Assembly (NCBI GenBank): GCA_900767815.1
Contig: CAAGAM010000091.1
Span: 1 to 13,201 of the forward strand
Origin: Clostridia bacterium
GTDB lineage: Bacteria; Bacillota; Clostridia; Christensenellales; Borkfalkiaceae
Direction: 5' to 3'
DNA: 13,201 bases
Shown here: piece by piece, positions 7,123 through 13,201 of the stretch
Layout of the letters: every line of letters starts with the position of its first letter
Position numbering within the stretch: the stretch's first letter is position 1
Translations under genes and position numbers: made by a program
Notes under the pieces: model-generated
Told to the model about the DNA's origin: nothing
Databases searched by the model: none
The model's input: only the letters and a program-made list of their open reading frames with translations

Positions 7123-9182
7123 CATAAACTGTTGATGAAAGGTTCTATACTCGTGAACTCTTTGATGTATTGAATACCGAGAGCTCTGACGTACGTTTTG
7201 AAATTCGTCTTTATTTCCGCAAGTTGACTTTCGGTGAATAAGCCCGTATCGTTAGAAACCGAAACTTTTGCGGGGAAAAGCCATTCCATATCGATATGCG
7301 ATTTTAAACTTGCATATTTCGCGGGATCTTTCTTATACATTTCGATTTTCGAATATGCGTCGTCCAGGTGCCTGAACATTGCAACGATATCACCTTGCTT
7401 TACAAATTCCATTGAACCCGAAATGCTTCCGTTCATATTTGCCGACCAGCCCCAATTGTTATCCTTAAGGCATCTTGCAAACCATAACCTTAAATCCTCG
7501 AACATCTCTCTCATCGGAACAGCGGCTTCGGCGTACATAGCGTTGAAATATTCGTCAAAAATGTTTTCCACACTAAGTTCGCTGTTCCATGCAAGTTTGG
7601 AATACATATAAATCGCAAGCACGTTGAAGCCCGTGTCCGCGCCCGTCTGACAACTCTTGATCTGCGGGAAGGTAAGGCTATAATTGTTTGCTTTTAAATA
7701 TTTATAATAACCGGGGTAGAAACTATACAAATCCCAAAACGTAAAGAAGTCGTTATAAAATCCGCCATAAGACCACGCCCATGTTCCGGGATACGCCTTA
7801 CCCCAAAGTCTTATATATTCTTTTTGTTCGATATTTGCGACATCGTCGAACGATACGCCCGTATGCAAGTGGCTTTGAGCGAAGAACGGGGCAACGCTTA
7901 CGCCGTCGTTAAACTTTAAATCCGCCGCAATATCTATATTGCCGTTCGCGTCTTCTCCGAAAGGAGGTCTCGACGTGTCAAGGTACGCAAAGAACATATA
8001 TTTTAAGTCTTCTCTGCGGTATGCCGCATTTTCTTCGAGTTCCATCCATGCGTCGACTTTCTTACCGACGTCATGCATAAATTTCATGAGCGCAGCGGAG
8101 TTTGCGTCGTTGTGCTCACTCTTCATTTTCATACATTCCGTACATTTACACATCGGAACGTTATCCATTTGTCCTAAAAGAACTGCTTTATACTGCGGAT
8201 ATTCCGCGGCGGGATACCACACAAGCGACTGCTCGATTTTTTCTGCGCAAATCGTCGTCATTATATCGTAAGTATCTTTTCCGTGCGCCGTATAGCAAAG
8301 CTGTCCCGTGCCCGAATAAAACTCAGGATATGTCCCGCCGTATTTATGCTCGGGCAAGAAATATAAACTGTTGTGGTTATTCTTGATTTCAGTCGTTTTC
8401 GTATCGCCTGTGTGAATGGGCAAAAGAAGATCGCCGTAACTGTCGCGGAGTCTTAAACGATAAGAAATCATCTTTCCGTCCGTCGAGTCGGAAGAACCTG
8501 CCATATAACCTATTCTCTGACGATATTCTATATCCGGAATGTCGGTTACGTCGTAGTCGAGGAGTTTAAGGTTTGTTACGTTTGTTCTGAGCGTATAACT
8601 ATCGGTAAAGAAATATTCAAACCCGAAGTTAATCTTCAAAAAATCGTAAACGCCGTTCAGAACACCGGTTTCCGCGCCGCCGATGATATATACGGTATTA
8701 TCTTTCGTAAAAATTTTTGTTCCGTCTTTTTTCAGGGATCTCATATCATCGCTTCTATTCAGACTTTTATAAAGCGACGTGTCTCCGAGCGAGATATAAC
8801 GATTTTCGGCGTTATGCGTAAGTCCGGTATCCTTTACGAATTTAAGGTCAATGCCCGTCGCTTCCTTGAAAAACCTCGAAAGTTCGCTTTTTGCATAAGA
8901 TACAGATTGCGTTTCAATCTCCGGCATTACGACTTTATATGAAGTCTTTCCGTCTTTAACCATATATGTCTCGGTCGTTTGATACGAGAATTTATGGTTT
9001 TCATTATATTCTTTTTCAAATTGCTTTAACGCCTCCGTATTTACGGCAAGTTCACTCGAATATTCAACGAATTTGTCATTATTGTCCGAATCGGGTTTCG
9101 TTGAATTTCCTCCTTTTTTACAAGATGCGAACACCGTCAGAAGAGACATAATTAAACATAGAAATATAACTGTTTTTTTCAT
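7122..9182 (-). CDS. DUF4838 domain lipoprotein, probable surface glycan-active protein
   Basis: A 686-residue lipoprotein with signal peptide 1-20 and lipobox F-A-S-C (lipidated C21), followed by a short polar spacer. Residues about 80-200 form an alpha/beta domain like those in front of GH20/GH67/GH84 barrels: A-K-S-E-L-S-R-F-F-K-E-A-T-G (97-110), Y-I-S-L-G-D-T, V-Y-I-I-G-G-A-E-T-G-V-L-N-G-V-Y-D-F-L (164-182) and F-G-F-E-Y-F-F (186-192). The middle (about 210-560) matches my knowledge of DUF4838, including the cysteine cluster P-M-C-K-C-T-E-C (343-350) after G-Q-M-D-N, and aromatic blocks T-W-A-W-S-Y-G-G-F-Y-N-D-F-F. DUF4838 proteins occur in polysaccharide-utilisation loci and are suspected glycosidases, but I know of no settled activity. 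The start is unambiguous: AAGGAG overlaps the previous stop (TAAGGAG) 5 bases before ATG. The gene ends 14 bases before the next start. Confidence 0.82.
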   Translation of the reverse strand: MKKTVIFLCLIMSLLTVFASCKKGGNSTKPDSDNNDKFVEYSSELAVNTEALKQFEKEYNENHKFSYQTTETYMVKDGKTSYKVVMPEIETQSVSYAKSELSRFFKEATGIDLKFVKDTGLTHNAENRYISLGDTSLYKSLNRSDDMRSLKKDGTKIFTKDNTVYIIGGAETGVLNGVYDFLKINFGFEYFFTDSYTLRTNVTNLKLLDYDVTDIPDIEYRQRIGYMAGSSDSTDGKMISYRLRLRDSYGDLLLPIHTGDTKTTEIKNNHNSLYFLPEHKYGGTYPEFYSGTGQLCYTAHGKDTYDIMTTICAEKIEQSLVWYPAAEYPQYKAVLLGQMDNVPMCKCTECMKMKSEHNDANSAALMKFMHDVGKKVDAWMELEENAAYRREDLKYMFFAYLDTSRPPFGEDANGNIDIAADLKFNDGVSVAPFFAQSHLHTGVSFDDVANIEQKEYIRLWGKAYPGTWAWSYGGFYNDFFTFWDLYSFYPGYYKYLKANNYSLTFPQIKSCQTGADTGFNVLAIYMYSKLAWNSELSVENIFDEYFNAMYAEAAVPMREMFEDLRLWFARCLKDNNWGWSANMNGSISGSMEFVKQGDIVAMFRHLDDAYSKIEMYKKDPAKYASLKSHIDMEWLFPAKVSVSNDTGLFTESQLAEIKTNFKTYVRALGIQYIKEFTSIEPFINSL

Positions 9183-9187
9183 AATTT

Positions 9188-9193
9188 CTCCTT
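9188..9193 (-). promoter_or_regulatory. Ribosome-binding site overlapping the upstream stop codon (DUF4838 gene)
   Basis: AAGGAG lies five bases before the ATG at 9182. Its first two bases are the end of the TAA stop (9194-9192) of the 1016-residue gene. Stop and ribosome-binding site are merged, suggesting translational coupling. Confidence 0.85.
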
Positions 9194-12100
9194 ATCCGAC
9201 GTTAACGTAATAACTCTTGCTTACGCTGTTATACGTCTCGTCTACGACGTAAACGATGATGGTGTATTTCCCTGCTTTTGTAATCGTTATATCGGAAGTG
9301 GTGATCACGACAAAATTCTCGTTGGAATCTTTCACAATATAATACACGAGAAGATCTTCGTCCGCCGTAAAGTTATCCGTAGCGGTAAACTTCGGCTTGA
9401 AAGTTTCCCCGACTTTTACGTTCACCGTCTTGCCCTCGTTTTCGAGATTAAGTACGGGAGATTCGATATCGACAACCGTAACGATACGGTACAACAAGCT
9501 CGTACCTCTTCCGTTGCCTCTGCCGTCCGTGTAATTATAATATATCGTGTATTCGCCGTAATCATCGAGAACAAGCCTGATTTCGCTTTCAAAATCTGTA
9601 ATTCCGCTGAGTTCTCTTCCGTTTACGTCCTTTGCGGGAGCGTCGCCGTAAGCGCCGCTCTTCAGAACGGTTACGGAGAGTTTTTTATAAGACGAAGGCG
9701 ATAAAACGTCGGCGGCGTAAGGTTTGCCTATTATTATTTCTTGTCCGAGCGAACCTACCTCGTCAGGTAATTTCGCATATACGTAAGGAGCGGCGACGTC
9801 GCTGACCTTAGTCGAAGCCGCGCTTACGGTTGTAAGCGACTGATTGCAAATTTCGCTTACCTTAACTTTAAAGCCGCTCGAAACTCCGTCGAATTTCACC
9901 GACATAAAGCACAAATCGCCTGCGAATTTGTTTACGGTTTCGATATTCCTCGTCCCGATAAGAAGTATTCCGCCGCTTATCTTTATCGACACTTTTGCGC
10001 CGTTCCAGTCGCTGTCAAGCGAATGACTTTCTCCGCCTATAGTCGCTGCATATCTTCCGTTTCTGCCGCTAATTTCTATTTCGTATTTATTATCCGCGTC
10101 GAAATAATCGGTTAAAGTTATCGTTGCGGAAGTCGCGCTTTGCTTTCTTCCATCCGAAGTCAACGGAATTTCAAAACCGAGACCAAACTGAGAGAAAACC
10201 AATGGATTTATAAACTCAAAATACGCATCGGAAGAGGATGCCGTCAATAACGGAACCCTATCTTCAATCTTAGCAAACATATTCCCATCGAAATATCTTG
10301 CGATTTCGACCGTATCGTCGTCACCATACCCGACGTCGACGATTTTTCTTAAATCGCTTTCGATATATACGTTTTCGTTGTTTACGCAAACCGTCTTGAA
10401 TTGAATCGTTGAATTGCCTGCAACTACAAATTCTTTCGGGTTTATTTCGGCGTATTCTCCGCCGTCATAAGAAACGTAGGTTTTAGTATTGACGACCTCG
10501 CTTCCGCTTACCGTATAATTCCGCGCTTTGACGTTCAGAAGAGAATACTCCGCGTTTTTAATATAGTATCTGTTCGTGTATAACTTGTCGCTTTCGAATT
10601 TCGGAAGAGCGTTCGGCACAACGTTTACGTCCGCCGTGATTTCTCCGCCGTAGAATATATCCGAATAAGTATATTGAATCGAATAAGTTCCCACCTCGTC
10701 AAATACGTAAATCTGCGAGAAGCTTTTCGCTTCGATTCTTTCGCCTTTCGGCGTTTCGATCGTCACAGCGACACTAAGAATATTCTCGTTGAGCGAAGTG
10801 ATATCCACAATATCCGAAAGTTTGTATCTCTCGCCTGCCGAAACATTCCCTCCGAGCTTACAGACAGCCGTAAGTCCGTTCTCGGCATCGACGGCGTAAA
10901 GATTGATCGAAAGTTCGCTTCTGTTGCCGTAAACGTCGTAAGCAAAATAATCTATGACATACACGCCCTTTCTCGCGGGAACGAATTTACCGTTTTTAAC
11001 ACTTACGTTGCTTGCGTTCGCTGTGTTCTTTTCATAAGTGACGGCGTAGTCGGCAAGTCCTCTTATGCCGTAATCGTCATTAACGGTCACTTCGGGAACG
11101 ATAACTTCCTTTCCGACCGCTATTTTATACTCTTTCTCGAAATCGTTCGGTTGGAAAATCGGGCTTAAATCGTCGTTATAATAATCAGTCGTCAAAAAGC
11201 CTCTGCCCGAAAAATCGCCGAGTCTTGCAATCTGTATGGGGGCTTCGCTTACGCCTACGAGCGACTGAGCGCGAAGAGATAAAAATACGTTTCCGTCGGT
11301 AAACCCTTTGAACGTATATTGATAAGCCTTGTCGTTGTTTATTTCCGACACGAGCGCGTTTGACGTTCCGTCTCCCACGCGGACGTAAATTTTAATCTTA
11401 TTTTTATCCGTCGTATCGAGATAATAACTGAGGTTGGAATAGTTCCCGTTATCGGGATTGTTACCGTATACGGTCGTACCTTCCTTGCCTATTTCGAAAG
11501 CGTCCCTCCCGACTTTGACGTTGCCCTGTTCGTTCTGAACAAGCCCTACCGTTTTACCGCCGCAAGTTCCCGCAACAATGTTTGTGGAATAATACCTTTC
11601 TCCGCGTTTATAGGTTATGTCGAGATATACCGACGGATCGTAACAGTCGGTAAGTCTTAACGTTATGAAATTGCAAAGCACGGGTTCGGTCTGCATACAG
11701 TTGAACGAAATAAGATCTTTAAGATTATTCTCGTAAATATTGAACGGTTTATTGAGCTCGAAAACGTCGCCTTCGGCTAAACCGATATTAAGTCCGCCCG
11801 CATATCCCATAACCTCGAATTGCTTGTTAAGCGCGCCATATTCTATTCCGTCATTGCCCGAAATCAATTCAAAAACTTTCTTTTTTACTTTAAAAGTTTT
11901 TGCTGCGCTATAACGTTTGCCGTTTATCGTTTTTTCGTAAACGATAGAATACTCGCCGCAAACGTCAAGGGTAAGTTTTGCCGAAGAAATGCGATTGCCG
12001 TCGGGCAGAATCACATAGAATGAATCCGATTCGTAGTTTTCTCCGCCCACCGTCATAGTGGCTTTTTCAGGAACGTTTACGGTGTCTTTATATAAGTATT

Positions 12101-12242
12101 CCGTTCTTATTCCGCCGACGGAAACCTCAGCCGCGTATACGTTTTCGTCCTTTTCTATTCCGAACAAAAGCGCAGATGCGCACAACGCGATCATTCCGAC
12201 AAGTAAAACCGATAAAATTTTCACTTTCTTAGATTTTAGCAT
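9192..12242 (-). CDS. Large secreted Ig-like/lectin-like multidomain protein, family not recognised
   Basis: A 1016-residue exported protein. The signal peptide covers residues 1-37/38 (basic start, hydrophobic 9-29, cleavage near V-Y-A-A-E). There is no lipobox, LPxTG motif or C-terminal membrane segment, so it is free or held by non-covalent contacts. Ig-like modules lie at about 43-118, 372-452, 455-543, 548-636, 818-925 and 926-1016. Five of them end in the strand motif G-x-Y-x-I (96-100, 426-430, 518-522, 896-900, 991-995). The last resembles DUF5011-like Ig domains. Two lectin-like beta-sandwiches, about 130-345 and 640-800, look duplicated: L-T-D-C-Y-D-P-S-V-Y-L-D-I-T (197-210) aligns with L-T-D-Y-F-D-A-D-N-K-Y-E-I-E-I (710-724). 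No catalytic motif is seen. A role in binding or presenting a glycan is inferred from the modules and from neighbours encoding a sugar permease and glycosidases. It could instead be a cell-wall adhesin. Confidence 0.7.
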   Translation of the reverse strand: MLKSKKVKILSVLLVGMIALCASALLFGIEKDENVYAAEVSVGGIRTEYLYKDTVNVPEKATMTVGGENYESDSFYVILPDGNRISSAKLTLDVCGEYSIVYEKTINGKRYSAAKTFKVKKKVFELISGNDGIEYGALNKQFEVMGYAGGLNIGLAEGDVFELNKPFNIYENNLKDLISFNCMQTEPVLCNFITLRLTDCYDPSVYLDITYKRGERYYSTNIVAGTCGGKTVGLVQNEQGNVKVGRDAFEIGKEGTTVYGNNPDNGNYSNLSYYLDTTDKNKIKIYVRVGDGTSNALVSEINNDKAYQYTFKGFTDGNVFLSLRAQSLVGVSEAPIQIARLGDFSGRGFLTTDYYNDDLSPIFQPNDFEKEYKIAVGKEVIVPEVTVNDDYGIRGLADYAVTYEKNTANASNVSVKNGKFVPARKGVYVIDYFAYDVYGNRSELSINLYAVDAENGLTAVCKLGGNVSAGERYKLSDIVDITSLNENILSVAVTIETPKGERIEAKSFSQIYVFDEVGTYSIQYTYSDIFYGGEITADVNVVPNALPKFESDKLYTNRYYIKNAEYSLLNVKARNYTVSGSEVVNTKTYVSYDGGEYAEINPKEFVVAGNSTIQFKTVCVNNENVYIESDLRKIVDVGYGDDDTVEIARYFDGNMFAKIEDRVPLLTASSSDAYFEFINPLVFSQFGLGFEIPLTSDGRKQSATSATITLTDYFDADNKYEIEISGRNGRYAATIGGESHSLDSDWNGAKVSIKISGGILLIGTRNIETVNKFAGDLCFMSVKFDGVSSGFKVKVSEICNQSLTTVSAASTKVSDVAAPYVYAKLPDEVGSLGQEIIIGKPYAADVLSPSSYKKLSVTVLKSGAYGDAPAKDVNGRELSGITDFESEIRLVLDDYGEYTIYYNYTDGRGNGRGTSLLYRIVTVVDIESPVLNLENEGKTVNVKVGETFKPKFTATDNFTADEDLLVYYIVKDSNENFVVITTSDITITKAGKYTIIVYVVDETYNSVSKSYYVNVG

Positions 12243-12246
12243 TTTT

Positions 12247-12253
12247 CCTCCTT
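12247..12253 (-). promoter_or_regulatory. Strong ribosome-binding site overlapping the permease stop codon
   Basis: AAGGAGG lies four bases before the ATG at 12242 and shares two bases with the permease stop TAA (12254-12252). It is the strongest site in the window, implying high translation of the secreted 1016-residue protein, coupled to the permease. Confidence 0.88.
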
Positions 12254-13201
12254 ATTCTTTGATACCGCCGAGAGATATGCTGCCCATCAGCTTATCTTTG
12301 AATATAATGAACAATACAAGTACCGGAACGGCAAGGAACATACATGCTGCCGTTTTCATAGGCAACTCCTGAAACATTGTGTTATCCGTTGCCTCTATTA
12401 CTTTATAAAATACCATATACGCAAACGTGGGATAAGACGGAAGGTATAGATATAACGTCTGATAGTCATTCCAAAGGCTAACGAATTGAATGAGAAACAC
12501 CGTCAGAATCATTTTTTGCGCAAGAGGAAAATATATTCTGAACGTTATCGTCAACTCCGAAGCTCCGTCTATCGAAGCTGCATCTCTGTAAACATTGGAA
12601 AGACCTCTGAAAAACGCATAATACACAAGGTAATATGTGCCGGAACCCGTCATTTTCTGTATATAATTGCCAAGCATATTGTCATACAGACCGCTATTTC
12701 TCAAAAACGTAAGTTCGGTAGGATATCTCCCCACGACAGGTATACACATTATTACGATATTTATCATGTGTAATGCTTTACACCATACGTAATCGTATTT
12801 TGCCGTTATGTAAGCAGTAAGAGCCGGCATAAAACACATTATAGTTGCGCCGCCGACCGTGTAAAGAATAGTGTTGATCAGAATATCGATAAACGTAGCG
12901 TTATTGGACCCGTTTGCCGAACCGCCGAACCATACTTTCTGATAGTGCGCAATCGCCTCCGTTCTGCCGTTCGCATAAAAAGAGGTCGTCTTTTTGTAGG
13001 TAAAGAGTTCTATTACCTGTTTGTAATTGAATAACTGAAAGAACTCTCTGCGGCTGTGATAGATGTATTCTTCGCCCGTTTCCGGATCTACCCACACGTG
13101 GCTTGCGTCGAGATCGGGAAAGCCGAGAATGTTCTTTTTCGTGTAAAAGTTAAATCCGCCGTTAATGTCTTCAAGGCTTTTGAGCGAGGTCATCACTCCC
13201 C
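12252..13201 (-). CDS. Carbohydrate ABC transporter permease, MalG/LplC type, 5' end beyond window
   Basis: One of two membrane subunits of a sugar ABC importer. The frame stays open to the window edge. An ATG at 13193 and a GTG at 13196 exist, but the visible protein begins at T-S-L-K-S, which in this family follows the first membrane helix, so that helix is outside the window. Numbering from 13196, membrane segments are visible at about 105-131, 138-157, 185-200, 226-246 and 283-299. The ATPase-contacting EAA loop is D-A-A-S-I-D-G-A-S-E-L (205-215), running on to F-P-L-A-Q. The end, S-I-S-L-G-G-I-K-E, is the usual MalG-type tail. Residues 1-104, between the missing first helix and the next, form an enlarged extracellular segment compared with typical MalG (N-I-L-G-F-P-D-L-D, V-W-V-D-P-E-T-G-E-E-Y). 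The companion permease, binding protein and ATPase genes must lie elsewhere. Substrate is presumably the oligosaccharide handled by the downstream glycosidases. Confidence 0.93.
   Translation of the reverse strand, partial: GVMTSLKSLEDINGGFNFYTKKNILGFPDLDASHVWVDPETGEEYIYHSRREFFQLFNYKQVIELFTYKKTTSFYANGRTEAIAHYQKVWFGGSANGSNNATFIDILINTILYTVGGATIMCFMPALTAYITAKYDYVWCKALHMINIVIMCIPVVGRYPTELTFLRNSGLYDNMLGNYIQKMTGSGTYYLVYYAFFRGLSNVYRDAASIDGASELTITFRIYFPLAQKMILTVFLIQFVSLWNDYQTLYLYLPSYPTFAYMVFYKVIEATDNTMFQELPMKTAACMFLAVPVLVLFIIFKDKLMGSISLGGIKE

Noticed and set aside
7108..7125. ATGA overlap start for the beta-helix lipoprotein
   Set aside because: It has no ribosome-binding site and puts an acidic hexapeptide before a normal lipoprotein signal; the ATG at 7107 has AAGGAAGAG in front.
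4975..9194. Shared C-terminal Asn-Val-Gly in two surface proteins as a sorting signal
   Set aside because: The 1016-residue and beta-helix proteins both end N-V-G, but the preceding residues do not match, the third surface protein lacks it, and no membrane or basic tail accompanies it.
10674..11168. 164-codon plus-strand open frame
   Set aside because: It lies wholly antisense to the 1016-residue gene, has no ribosome-binding site or recognisable domain, and reflects the codon bias of the real gene.
13193..13196. GTG/ATG at the window edge as the true permease start
   Set aside because: The visible protein starts at the conserved position just after the first membrane helix, so the helix and real start must lie outside the window.
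1..13201. CRISPR arrays, tRNA/rRNA genes, insertion sequences, phage genes
   Set aside because: No regularly spaced repeats, RNA-gene signatures, transposase motifs or terminal inverted repeats were seen; nearly every base belongs to the minus-strand operon.

Overview
All seven genes in this window lie on the minus strand, so they are read from high to low coordinates. They are packed end to end, with gaps of 9, 9, 14, 15, 17 and 66 bases, like one long operon cut at both window edges. The layout is a carbohydrate-utilisation locus of a Gram-positive type. It has a sugar ABC-transporter permease, surface lipoproteins and intracellular glycosidases, and no SusC/SusD pair. Strong AAGGAG(G) ribosome-binding sites, a Tyr-Ala-Ala-Glu signal-peptide junction and Ser-Cys-Lys-Lys lipoproteins suggest an uncultured, probably gut-associated member of Clostridia (Bacillota). 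That placement is inference; there is no rRNA or marker gene here.

In order of transcription: (1) 13201-12252, a 5'-truncated MalG/LplC-type permease. (2) 12242-9192, a secreted 1016-residue all-beta protein. It is built from Ig-like modules and two apparently duplicated lectin-like modules, and I recognise no named family for the whole. (3) 9182-7122, a DUF4838-type lipoprotein. (4) 7107-4975, a lipoprotein with BIG2-like Ig modules followed by a probable beta-helix. (5) 4959-2542, a GH2-type glycosidase without the usual N-terminal sugar-binding domain, carrying a C-terminal amidotransferase-like domain. (6) 2524-365, a GH3 beta-glycosidase. (7) 298 to beyond base 1, the first 99 codons of a GH95-type alpha-L-fucosidase/galactosidase starting at TTG.

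Working model (inference): proteins 2-4 capture or trim a complex glycan at the cell surface. The ABC transporter, whose first permease, binding protein and ATPase are outside the window, imports the oligosaccharide. GH95, GH2 and GH3, none of which has a signal peptide, dismantle it in the cytoplasm. The set alpha-fucosidase/galactosidase plus GH2 plus beta-glucosidase-like GH3 would suit a fucosylated or galactosylated plant polymer such as xyloglucan, but the substrate cannot be fixed from sequence.

The least described part is the run of three consecutive surface proteins between permease and glycosidases, above all the 1016-residue Ig/lectin protein. I saw no tRNA, rRNA, CRISPR array, mobile element or convincing terminator. 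No stretch over 300 bases lacks a gene; the longest gap is 66 bases (299-364).
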